Below, one piece after another: positions 17,879 to 25,534 of a stretch of 64,000 nt of DNA. Each line of letters opens with the position of its first letter. Position 1 is the stretch's first letter. Source of the stretch: Mycolicibacterium sp. BiH015 (GTDB lineage Bacteria > Actinomycetota > Actinomycetes > Mycobacteriales > Mycobacteriaceae); the NCBI RefSeq assembly GCF_027706845.1, contig NZ_JAQGCZ010000001.1, positions 310,001 to 374,000 of the forward strand. Direction: 5' to 3'. A program made the translations under genes and the position numbers. The notes beneath the pieces were generated by a model. The model was not told the DNA's origin. It searched no databases and saw nothing but the letters and a program-made list of their open reading frames with translations.

Positions 17879-19023
17879 CCGATATCCGACTGATCGACAC
17901 CGGCAAGGCCATGACGCGGTTCGCCCGCGGCTGGCACTGCCTCGGACTGGCGGACTCGTTCCGTGACGGTCAGCCTCACGGCATCGACGCTTTCGGCACG
18001 ATGCTCGTGGTGTTCGCCGACTCCCATGGCGACATCAAAGTCCTCGACGGCTACTGCCGTCACATGGGTGGAAACCTGGCGCAGGGCACAGTAAAGGGCG
18101 ACGAGGTGGCCTGCCCGTTCCATGACTGGCGCTGGGGTGGCGACGGGCGCTGCACGCTCGTCCCGTACGCGAAGCGGACCCCCCGGTTGGCCCGCACGCG
18201 CGCCTGGCAGACGACCGAGGTGAACGGGCAGCTGCTGGTGTGGCACGACCCCGAAGGGTCTTCTGCACCGGCTGAGCTGATCCCGCCCACCATCGAGGGT
18301 TACGACGAGGGCCGGTGGTCGCCCTGGCAGTGGAGTTCGATCCTCATCGAGGGTGCGCACTGCCGCGAGATCGTCGACAACAACGTCGACATGGCGCACT
18401 TCTTCTATATCCACCACGCCTACCCGACGTACTTCAAGAACGTCATCGAAGGGCACACAGCCAGCCAGTTCATGGAGTCCAAACCGCGGCCCGACTTCAC
18501 CACGAATCCCGAGAAGCTCTGGGAGGGAACGTATCTGCGCTCCGAGGCGGCCTATTTCGGGCCGGCGTACATGATCAACTGGCTGCACAACGATCTCGCT
18601 CCGGGCTTCACCGTTGAGGTGGCGCTGATCAATTGCCACTACCCCGTCACCCACAACTCGTTCATGCTGCAGTGGGGTGTGGCGGTGCAGGAGATGCCTG
18701 GGCTGCCCGCGGACAAGGCAGGCAAGCTGGCCGCCGCGATGAACCGATCGTTCGGCGAGGGGTTCCTCGAAGACGTCGAGATCTGGAAGAACAAGTCGCC
18801 GATCGAGAATCCGCTTCTTACCGAGGAAGATGGCCCCGTCTACCAGCATCGGCGTTGGTACGAACAGTTCTACGTCGACGCGGCTGACGTCACCGCCGAC
18901 ATGACGGACCGTTACGAACAGGAGGTCGACACCACCCACGCCTACGACCTCTGGCAGCAGGAGGTCGAAGAGAACATGGCGGCGCGACAGAACGAGAAGA
19001 ATGCACAAATCGGTGCGACGTGA
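17875..19023 (+). CDS. kshA: KshA, 3-ketosteroid 9alpha-hydroxylase oxygenase (copy 1)
   Basis: A 382-residue Rieske-type oxygenase. The [2Fe-2S] ligands are in YCRHMGG and CPFHDW (near residues 60-84), and the non-haem iron motif is in DNNVDMAHFFYIHH (near 165-180). KshA hydroxylates C9 of androstadienedione, which with Delta1-dehydrogenation opens ring B. The reductase KshB is not in the window. The ATG overlaps the stop of the KstD-like gene (ATGA). It is closely similar to the second KshA at 43130 but lacks its own KstR box and is read from the fadE26 promoter. Confidence 0.92.
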   Translation: MTDIRLIDTGKAMTRFARGWHCLGLADSFRDGQPHGIDAFGTMLVVFADSHGDIKVLDGYCRHMGGNLAQGTVKGDEVACPFHDWRWGGDGRCTLVPYAKRTPRLARTRAWQTTEVNGQLLVWHDPEGSSAPAELIPPTIEGYDEGRWSPWQWSSILIEGAHCREIVDNNVDMAHFFYIHHAYPTYFKNVIEGHTASQFMESKPRPDFTTNPEKLWEGTYLRSEAAYFGPAYMINWLHNDLAPGFTVEVALINCHYPVTHNSFMLQWGVAVQEMPGLPADKAGKLAAAMNRSFGEGFLEDVEIWKNKSPIENPLLTEEDGPVYQHRRWYEQFYVDAADVTADMTDRYEQEVDTTHAYDLWQQEVEENMAARQNEKNAQIGAT

Positions 19024-19037
19024 GTACATCTACTCAC
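19020..19037. repeat. Stem-loop across the kshA stop codon
   Basis: A 7-bp perfect inverted repeat (GTGAGTA, 4-nt loop CATC, TACTCAC) that includes the kshA stop codon. It is not GC-rich and has no T-run, so it is a weak terminator or an mRNA-end structure at best. Confidence 0.4.
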
Positions 19038-19075
19038 AGAGCAAACCCCTGATCATGATTTACGCTTCGCTGGAC

Positions 19076-19090
19076 ATGACGAAACGTCAT
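19076..19090. promoter_or_regulatory. Inverted repeat upstream of the LpqN-like gene
   Basis: ATGACG-AAA-CGTCAT is a 6-bp perfect dyad 18 nt before the lipoprotein start and just upstream of its AGGAG ribosome site. It could be an operator or a leader hairpin; nothing identifies the binding protein. Confidence 0.35.
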
Positions 19091-19107
19091 ACGACAGGAG
19101 TCCAGCT

Positions 19108-19851
19108 ATGAAGCTCACGGTTGCCACCCGCTCTGCCGCGATCGCCGCGGCCGTCGCGCTCATCGCGACCGGCTGCGGCGGCTCGGATTCGGGGTCCAGC
19201 GAAACCAGTTCGTCCGAATCCGAGACCACCACGTCGACGTCGGAGACATCGGAAACCACGTCGACAAGCGCTGCGGCGCCGACCACCGCGCGGATCGCGC
19301 CCCGCCAGGAAGCTCCAGCGGGCCCGGCACCGACGATCGCCGACTACATCAAGGAAAACGGAATTCAGGAATCGGCGGTAAAGCGCGGAGATCCAGGCGC
19401 TCCGATCATCGACCTGCCCATCCCTGAGGGCTGGGAGGATGCCGGACCGGACACTCCCGAATGGGCGTTCGGCGCCATCGTCTACACCGGACCCGAGGCG
19501 GCCGAGTACACGCCGAGCATCGTCGCGATCGTCTCCAAGCTGGTGGGCGACGTCGACCCGCAGGCCGTGCTCGATGCGGCGCCCGGCGAAGCGACCAACC
19601 TGCCCGGATGGACGCCGATGAGCGACGGCAAGGTCACCACGCTGGGCGAGTATCCGGCGTTCCAGCTCGGCGGCACCTGGGTTCAGGACGGTGTCACCAA
19701 GGTCGCTGCGCAAAAGACCGTGGTGATCCCCGGCAGCGACGGCTCGTGGTATGTGTTGCAGCTCAACGCCGATGGACTGGAGAACCAGATCGACATTCTG
19801 GGCCCGGCCACACTCGCCATCGACGACGAAACCGTCATCACCCCGCAGTAA
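19108..19851 (+). CDS. LpqN/LpqT-family lipoprotein
   Basis: A 247-residue secreted lipoprotein. The signal peptide ends in the lipobox IATGC (Cys at residue 23), followed by a Ser/Thr/Glu-rich linker (about 25-75) and a globular domain with PTIADYIKENGIQES and DLPIPEGWEDAG, typical of the mycobacterial Lpp-LpqN family. M. tuberculosis LpqN was reported to bind envelope-lipid transport proteins; this paralogue's partner is unknown. An AGGAG ribosome site precedes ATG 19108. It follows kshA by 84 nt on the same strand and may be co-transcribed or have its own promoter. Confidence 0.85.
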   Translation: MKLTVATRSAAIAAAVALIATGCGGSDSGSSETSSSESETTTSTSETSETTSTSAAAPTTARIAPRQEAPAGPAPTIADYIKENGIQESAVKRGDPGAPIIDLPIPEGWEDAGPDTPEWAFGAIVYTGPEAAEYTPSIVAIVSKLVGDVDPQAVLDAAPGEATNLPGWTPMSDGKVTTLGEYPAFQLGGTWVQDGVTKVAAQKTVVIPGSDGSWYVLQLNADGLENQIDILGPATLAIDDETVITPQ

Positions 19852-19869
19852 CTCAGCGCGAGAGGACGG

Positions 19870-21426
19870 TCAGCCGGCCAGCGACGGGACCACGGCTTCG
19901 ATCAGGTGCGGACCGGGCTCGGCGAAGGCGTCGGTCAGCGCCGCCGCCAGCTCCTCGGCCGTGGTGACACGACGGGCGGGAACACCCATCCCCCCAGCGA
20001 TTTTGACGAAGTCGAGGGCAGGACGGCCGAGGTCCATCAATTGCAGGGCATTCGGGCCGGGGCTCGCCGCGTTGGCCGCTTCGACACGCTGAAGCTCGAT
20101 CCGCAGGATGTCGTAGGCGCCGTTGCTGAAAATCACGGTAGTGACGTCGAGGTTCTCGCGCGCCTGTGTCCACAGCGCCGACACGGTGTACATCGCCGAC
20201 CCGTCAGCCTGCAGGGACAGCACGGGTCTGCCGGGGGCGGCCATGGCGGCTCCGATCGCGGTGGGCATCCCGTAGCCGATCGCGCCGCCGGTCAGTGTCA
20301 GCACATCGTGGGCGGGGGCACCCGCCGTCGCCGCGGCGATACCGATCCCTGCCGTGTTCGATTCGTCGACAACGATCGCGTTCTCGGGTAACAGCGCACC
20401 GACGACCGCGGCAGCCGAAAAGGACGTCAGGTCTCCCGACGGCAACGGCGGCCGTGCGGCGGGGGCCACCGCAGCGACGCTTCCGGGCGCGAGTTCGTCG
20501 GCGATGCGCTGCAGAGCGGTCGCGGCACCCGAGTGCTTCGCGAGCGTGTGTACTTCGCAGTTTTCCGGGACGAGGTCACTGGCTCGTCCCGGGTAGGCGA
20601 AGAACGACACCGGAGATGGCGCGCCCGCGAGGATGAGATGCTCGGCGCCGGCGAGTTGCTCCTCGGCGGCCTCCGCGAAATAGGCGAGCCGTTCCACGGC
20701 CGGCACGCCGGCCCCGCGCTGCAGCCGCGTCGGGAACGTTTCGCAGAGCACCTTCGCACCCGTCGCTTGGGCGATGCGAACCGCCGCCGACAGTCCGGGA
20801 ATCCGCGACGCGTCTCCCCCGATCAACACCACTGACGGGGAGCCGGAGGTCAGCGCGGTGACGGCGTCGCGTACCGCGTCGTCCTCGACGACGGGCAGGT
20901 GCGCGTCCTGCGGATCCGGTTCGATGGGCTCGGCGTCGCTCCACGAGATGTCGGCGGGAAGGATCAGCGTCGACACCACGCCGGCGCGGCTGGCGGACAC
21001 CGCATCGGCGGCATCGATCGCGATTTCGGCTGTGTCGAGTGTGCGGCGCACCCAGCCGGACACGGTGCGGGCCACCGCGTCGATGTCGGATTCCAGTGGG
21101 GCGTCGTATTTCTTGTGATACGTCGCGTGGTCGCCGACGACCACGACCATCGGCACATGCGCCCGCCGGGCGTTGTGCAGATTGGCCAGGCCGTTACCCA
21201 ACCCAGGGCCCAGGTGGAGCAGCACCGCGGCGGGCCTGTCGGCCATGCGCGCGAAGCCGTCCGCGGCGCCGGTGGCCACACCTTCGAACAGGGTCAGCAC
21301 ACCTCGCATCTGCGGGACCACGTCCAGAGCTGCGACGAAATGCATCTCCGACGTGCCGGGGTTGGCGAAGCACACGTCCACGCCGTTGCCGACGAGAGTG
21401 GTGAGAAGACAGTGGGCGCCGTTCAC
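19870..21426 (-). CDS. ilvX: IlvX-like thiamine-diphosphate-dependent enzyme
   Basis: A 518-residue enzyme of the acetolactate synthase / benzoylformate decarboxylase superfamily. The N-terminal domain holds FANPGTSEMHFVAALD with the conserved Glu in LFEGVATGAADG (near residue 50). The C-terminal ThDP motif begins ADGSAMYTVSALWTQ and ends with NGAYDIL (near 425-460). It corresponds to Rv3509c (annotated ilvX, 515 residues). GTG 21424-21426 gives the family N-terminus MNGAHCLLTTLV. It is unlikely to make branched amino acids, since the benzoylformate-decarboxylase-like features and sterol context suggest a 2-oxo-acid lyase, but the substrate is unknown. Confidence 0.85.
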   Translation of the reverse strand: MNGAHCLLTTLVGNGVDVCFANPGTSEMHFVAALDVVPQMRGVLTLFEGVATGAADGFARMADRPAAVLLHLGPGLGNGLANLHNARRAHVPMVVVVGDHATYHKKYDAPLESDIDAVARTVSGWVRRTLDTAEIAIDAADAVSASRAGVVSTLILPADISWSDAEPIEPDPQDAHLPVVEDDAVRDAVTALTSGSPSVVLIGGDASRIPGLSAAVRIAQATGAKVLCETFPTRLQRGAGVPAVERLAYFAEAAEEQLAGAEHLILAGAPSPVSFFAYPGRASDLVPENCEVHTLAKHSGAATALQRIADELAPGSVAAVAPAARPPLPSGDLTSFSAAAVVGALLPENAIVVDESNTAGIGIAAATAGAPAHDVLTLTGGAIGYGMPTAIGAAMAAPGRPVLSLQADGSAMYTVSALWTQARENLDVTTVIFSNGAYDILRIELQRVEAANAASPGPNALQLMDLGRPALDFVKIAGGMGVPARRVTTAEELAAALTDAFAEPGPHLIEAVVPSLAG

Positions 21427-21446
21427 ATCTGCTGTTATACGCCCGC

Positions 21447-22568
21447 TCAGCTGTCGCGAATACCGTCCAGGCGCTTGGACGCTGCCTCGAATCCGCTGAC
21501 CAACTCGGCGATGATGTCGGCGACGGGCCGGATCTCGTTCATCCGGCCCACGATCTGGCCGACCGGCATAGCGACGGTGGTGGGATCCGCCGACTCGCTC
21601 ATCCGCTGGTGGGCCTCGCTGACGAGGATGTTCTGCAGCGGCATCGGCAGCGGCTCGGGGGCACCTTCGGCGTCCCACGCGTCGGTCCACCGGCTCTTGA
21701 GCAGGCGCGCCGGCTTTCCGGTATAGATGCGCCTCCGGACGGTGTCCGCGGACGTGGCCTTCAGCATGGCTTCCTGGATCACCGAACGGCCCGAGTCCAA
21801 CCGCACGCCGAGGTCGTACTCGGCCGAGGTCAGGAAGGCCGATCCCATCCAAACGCCCTGCGCGCCAAGGGCAAGCGCCGCCGCGACCTGGCGCCCCGTG
21901 CCGATACCACCTGCGGCGAGCACCGGGGCTCTACCGTCGATGGCGTCGACGATCTCGGGCCACAGCACCATGGATCCGATCTCGCCCGTGTGCCCACCGG
22001 CCTCGTGGCCCTGTGCGACGACGATGTCCACGCCGTTCTCGACATGGCGCAGAGCATGTTTCGGTGAGCCGGCCAGCGCCGCCACGGGCACGCCCGCCTC
22101 GTGCACCTGGTCGATGACGTCTTTGGGCGGCGAGCCGAGTGCGTTGGCGATCAGCTTGATCGGGTGCTTGAGCGCGACCTCGACATGGCTGCGCGCCACC
22201 GAATGCAGCCATCCCAGAACACCTTCGGAGCGTTCCTCATCCTCGGGCAACGGGGGCACCCCGAGGTCGGCGAGGGTCTTGTCGACGAACTCGCGGTGCT
22301 CGTTCGGGATTAGCTTGTTGATGTCGACCGACGTACCTTCGGTCGGGACCTTGGCCGGCATGACGATGTCGACGCCGTAGGGTTTGCCGTCGGTGTTCGC
22401 GTCCATCCACTGCAGGACGTTCTCGAGGTCGTCGGCGTCGTTGAACCGCACGCAGCCGAGCACGCCGAGTCCACCGGCCTTGCTGACCGCCGCCGCGACC
22501 TTCTCCGACGGGGTGAAGACGAATATCGGGTATTCGATGCCGAAGCGATCGCAGAGTTCGGTTCTCAT
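21447..22568 (-). CDS. Nitronate monooxygenase / 2-nitropropane dioxygenase-like flavoprotein
   Basis: A 373-residue FMN-dependent TIM-barrel protein. Its start RFGIEYPIF, the SKAGGLGVLG segment (near residue 30), the central GHEAGGHTG (near 185) and VLAAGGIGTGRQVAAAL (near 220) are typical of the nitronate monooxygenase family. Members in catabolic clusters can act as enoyl or steroid oxidoreductases rather than on nitroalkanes. It lies three bases after the fadD19 stop and 20 nt before ilvX, in one KstR-driven transcript. Confidence 0.85.
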   Translation of the reverse strand: MRTELCDRFGIEYPIFVFTPSEKVAAAVSKAGGLGVLGCVRFNDADDLENVLQWMDANTDGKPYGVDIVMPAKVPTEGTSVDINKLIPNEHREFVDKTLADLGVPPLPEDEERSEGVLGWLHSVARSHVEVALKHPIKLIANALGSPPKDVIDQVHEAGVPVAALAGSPKHALRHVENGVDIVVAQGHEAGGHTGEIGSMVLWPEIVDAIDGRAPVLAAGGIGTGRQVAAALALGAQGVWMGSAFLTSAEYDLGVRLDSGRSVIQEAMLKATSADTVRRRIYTGKPARLLKSRWTDAWDAEGAPEPLPMPLQNILVSEAHQRMSESADPTTVAMPVGQIVGRMNEIRPVADIIAELVSGFEAASKRLDGIRDS

Positions 22569-22571
22569 CTC

Positions 22572-24221
22572 TCAGTTCACCGCCACGTGCTTCTCGTGGA
22601 CGTCGTCGGCGGGACGTTCCTCGGTGGTGTCCTTGGCCCAGCGGTAATCCGGCTTGCCCGCAGGCGACCGCTTGACCTCGTCGACAAGCCACAGGCTGCG
22701 GGGCACCTTGTATCCGGCGATCTCGCGGCGCACGAACGCGTCGAGCTCGGCCAGCGTCGGACGCGTTCCCTCCCGCGCCTGCACCACGGCCGCGACGTGC
22801 TGGCCGAACCGCGGATCCGGCACACCGACGACCAGTGCGTCGAAGACGTCGGGATGCCCCTTGAGGGCAGCCTCGACCTCTTCGGGATAGATCTTCTCGC
22901 CACCGGAATTGATCGACACCGAGCCGCGCCCCAGCATCGTCACGGTGCCGTCGGCTTCCACCTCGGCGAAGTCGCCCGGAATCGCGTACCGCACACCGTT
23001 ATAGGTGCGGAAAGTTTCGGCCGTCTTCTTCTCGTCCTTGAAGTAACCGACCGGGATGTGGCCGCACTTGGCGATGATGCCGCGCTTGCCCGAACCGGGC
23101 TCGATTTCGTTGCCGTTCTCGTCGAGCACCTTCGTGTTCTTGTCGATGGTGACGCGGGGGCCGCCCGTGTGCGACTGTCCCTTCGCCACGACGCTGGTGC
23201 CGCCGAAGCCGGTCTCCGACGAGCCGATGGAGTCGGTGATGATGCGGTTGGGCAGCAGCTCCAGGAACTTCTCCTTGAGGCTGGTGGAGAACAGCGCCGC
23301 GGTGCTGGCGAGCAGGAACAGCGAGTCCAGTTCGTAGGTGTTGCCCGCATCCTGATGCGCCAACAACGCGTCGAGCAGCGGCCGCGCCATCGCGTCGCCG
23401 GTGAAGAACAGCAGGTTCACCTTGTGCTCGTGGATCGTCCGCCACACCGCGTCGGCGTCGAATTCGGGTGTGAGCACCGTGGTGTGGCCGGAGAAGATCG
23501 ACATCCAGGTACACGATTGGGTGGCGCCGTGGATCATCGGCGGGATCGGGTAGCGCACCATCGGGGGGTTGGCCGCGGCCTGCTTCGACAGGTCGTATTC
23601 GTCGGCGACGGGCTCTCCCGTCGCGAAGTCGGTGCCGCCGAACAGAACTCGGTAGATGTCCTCGTGGCGCCACATCACGCCCTTCGGGAAACCGGTGGTG
23701 CCGCCGGTGTAGAGCAGATAGATGTCGTCTTCGCTGCGCGGGCCGAAGTCACGCTCCGGGGAGCCCTGCTCGAGCGCGGAGTAGAACTCGACGCCGCCGT
23801 ATCGCTGATAGTCGTCATCAGAGCCGTCCTCGACGACGAGGATCGTCCTGACATTCGGGGTCTCGGGCAGCACGTTGGCCACCCGGTCGGCGTAGCGGCG
23901 CTCGTGGACCAGCGCGACCATGTCGGAGTTGTCGAACAGGTACTTGAGCTCACCCTCGACGTAGCGGAAGTTCACGTTGACCAAGATGGCGCCGGCCTTG
24001 ATGATGCCGAGCATCGCGATGACGATCTCGATGCGGTTGCGGCAGTAGAGGCCGACCTTGTCGTCCTTCTTGACGCCCTGGTCGAGCAGATAGTGGGCGA
24101 GGCGGTTGGCCTTCTCCTCCAACTGGGCGTAGGTCAGCTGTTCGTCACCCGAGATGAGGGCGACGCGGTCAGGCACGGCATCGATGGCGTGCTCGGCGAG
24201 ATCGGCGATGTTCAGGGCCAC
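22572..24221 (-). CDS. fadD19: FadD19, sterol side-chain acyl-CoA ligase
   Basis: A 549-residue ANL-family ligase with YTGGTTGFPKGVMW (near residue 170), a GSSETG motif (near 315), YAIPGDFAEVEADG (near 400) and the catalytic Lys in SPAGKPDYRWAK near the C-terminus. It corresponds to Rv3515c, which activates the C26/C24 carboxylate of cholesterol and phytosterol side chains. GTG 24219-24221 lies ten bases from a KstR box shared with the divergent echA19. It heads the transcript that continues into the nitronate monooxygenase-like gene and ilvX. Confidence 0.94.
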   Translation of the reverse strand: MALNIADLAEHAIDAVPDRVALISGDEQLTYAQLEEKANRLAHYLLDQGVKKDDKVGLYCRNRIEIVIAMLGIIKAGAILVNVNFRYVEGELKYLFDNSDMVALVHERRYADRVANVLPETPNVRTILVVEDGSDDDYQRYGGVEFYSALEQGSPERDFGPRSEDDIYLLYTGGTTGFPKGVMWRHEDIYRVLFGGTDFATGEPVADEYDLSKQAAANPPMVRYPIPPMIHGATQSCTWMSIFSGHTTVLTPEFDADAVWRTIHEHKVNLLFFTGDAMARPLLDALLAHQDAGNTYELDSLFLLASTAALFSTSLKEKFLELLPNRIITDSIGSSETGFGGTSVVAKGQSHTGGPRVTIDKNTKVLDENGNEIEPGSGKRGIIAKCGHIPVGYFKDEKKTAETFRTYNGVRYAIPGDFAEVEADGTVTMLGRGSVSINSGGEKIYPEEVEAALKGHPDVFDALVVGVPDPRFGQHVAAVVQAREGTRPTLAELDAFVRREIAGYKVPRSLWLVDEVKRSPAGKPDYRWAKDTTEERPADDVHEKHVAVN

Positions 24222-24231
24222 GGCTCTAAAT

Positions 24232-24245
24232 TAGAACGTGTTACA
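24232..24245. promoter_or_regulatory. KstR box between fadD19 and echA19
   Basis: TAGAACGTGTTACA matches the KstR consensus at all fixed positions. It sits in the 62-nt gap between the two divergent starts and can repress both transcripts. Confidence 0.87.
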
Positions 24246-24283
24246 TTTCGTGACAAGTCGCTGTCTTCGACGAGGAAAGGCGC

Positions 24284-25090
24284 ATGCCCGTGACTGAGCC
24301 GCAAAATGGTCCCGACGCACTTGTTGAGCAGCGCGGACACACATTGATCGTGACGCTGAACCGGCCGGAGGCGCGCAACGCGCTGTCAGGCGAGATGCTC
24401 TCAATCATGGTGGACGCCTGGAACCGCGTCGACGACGATCCGGAGATCCGGACATGCATCCTGACCGGGGCGGGCGGCTACTTCTGCGCGGGCATGGACC
24501 TCAAAGCCGCATCGAAGAAGCCGCCGGGCGACTCGTTCAAGGACGGCAGCTACGACCCGTCGAAGATCGAGGGCCTGCTGAAAGGCCGCCGGCTGAAGAA
24601 ACCGCTGATCGCTGCCGTGGAAGGCCCCGCGATCGCCGGCGGTACCGAGATCCTGCAGGGCACCGACATCCGCGTCGCCGGCGAGAGCGCGAAGTTCGGC
24701 ATCTCCGAGGCGAAGTGGAGCCTCTATCCGATGGGCGGGTCCGCGGTGCGGCTGCCGCGCCAGATCCCGTACACGATCGCGTGCGACCTGCTGCTGACCG
24801 GACGCCACATCACCGCGGCCGAAGCCAAGGAGTACGGGCTCATCGGCTACGTCGTTCCGGACGGCACCGCGCTGGAGAAGGCGCTGGAGATCGCCGAGGT
24901 GATCAACAACAACGGCCCGCTGGCCGTGCAGGCCATCCTGAAGACCATTCGTGAGGCCGAGGGCCTGCACGAGGAAGAAGCCTTCAAGCCCGACACCGCC
25001 AACGGCATCCCGGTGTTCCTCAGCGAGGACGCCAAGGAGGGCCCGCGCGCCTTCAAGGAGAAGCGGCCGCCGAACTTCCAGATGAAGTAG
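24284..25090 (+). CDS. echA19: EchA19, steroid enoyl-CoA hydratase
   Basis: A 268-residue crotonase-family protein. The oxyanion-hole segment [12 protein letters not shown] is near residue 65 and [11 protein letters not shown] near 115, with the catalytic-region Glu in [14 protein letters not shown] near 140. M. tuberculosis EchA19 (Rv3516) hydrates cholesterol side-chain enoyl-CoA thioesters. ATG 24284 is preceded by GAGGAAAGG and controlled by the KstR box at 24232. The gene ends convergently with the regulator remnant at 25153. Confidence 0.93.
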   Translation: MPVTEPQNGPDALVEQRGHTLIVTLNRPEARNALSGEMLSIMVDAWNRVDDDPEIRTCILTGAGGYFCAGMDLKAASKKPPGDSFKDGSYDPSKIEGLLKGRRLKKPLIAAVEGPAIAGGTEILQGTDIRVAGESAKFGISEAKWSLYPMGGSAVRLPRQIPYTIACDLLLTGRHITAAEAKEYGLIGYVVPDGTALEKALEIAEVINNNGPLAVQAILKTIREAEGLHEEEAFKPDTANGIPVFLSEDAKEGPRAFKEKRPPNFQMK

Positions 25091-25152
25091 GGCGGACTGC
25101 GCCTAGTGTGCATTCAGCTCACTTTCTCGCCCTAGTGGGATCTGGATACGCA

Positions 25153-25534
25153 TTAGGGCGGGGTGGGCGTCGAACGAACTTCGTCGAAGCGTGCCAGCGC
25201 AACCCCGCGATCGGCGTCGTGGAATCTCTCGCAGCGGTCGCCGAGTTCTCCACTCACAGTCATGAGCGCGATCTGCCTCCACTTGACGTGGAATCCGTCT
25301 CCTGTGGTTCCCGTTGTCATAGTCGCGACGACAGCGCCTTCGTCACTGAGGAGGTGAACTCCTTCAACGTAGACGTGCAGGTCGGGAGCGAGTTCCCACG
25401 AGGCGTCCACGTAGGCGAGGAAATTGTTTGACTTCGCCTCCGCAATCGCCGTCTGCAATCGGTGATCGAGCACGACACAGTCGCCGGCGACCGGTATGGG
25501 CTCACGCCGGTTGAAACCGCTGTCGCTTCAGTGA
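25153..25534 (-). pseudogene. Frame-shifted 3' remnant of the giant regulator
   Basis: This stretch encodes the missing end of the last repeat of the upstream regulator but in other frames. TWxxI-like WRVITEATA is read at about 25518-25544, and FNRREPIP...LDHRLQ...FDEV at 25153-25515. Aligned to the preceding repeats (GEA, six residues, then W, nine residues, then FNR), the spacings here are 17 nt instead of 18 (25545-25561) and eight codons plus two bases instead of nine codons (near 25516). Two one-base deletions explain both. Homology to the repeat remains clear, so the decay is recent or the deletions are sequencing errors. Confidence 0.8.

Noticed and set aside
22587..24293. 568-codon plus-strand frame opposite fadD19
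   Set aside because: It is a shadow of the ligase gene, covers the KstR box and shows no recognisable motif.
25128..25160. Possible terminator after echA19
   Set aside because: The arms CGCCCTA and TAGGGCG are only 7 bp with a 19-nt loop, too weak to call.
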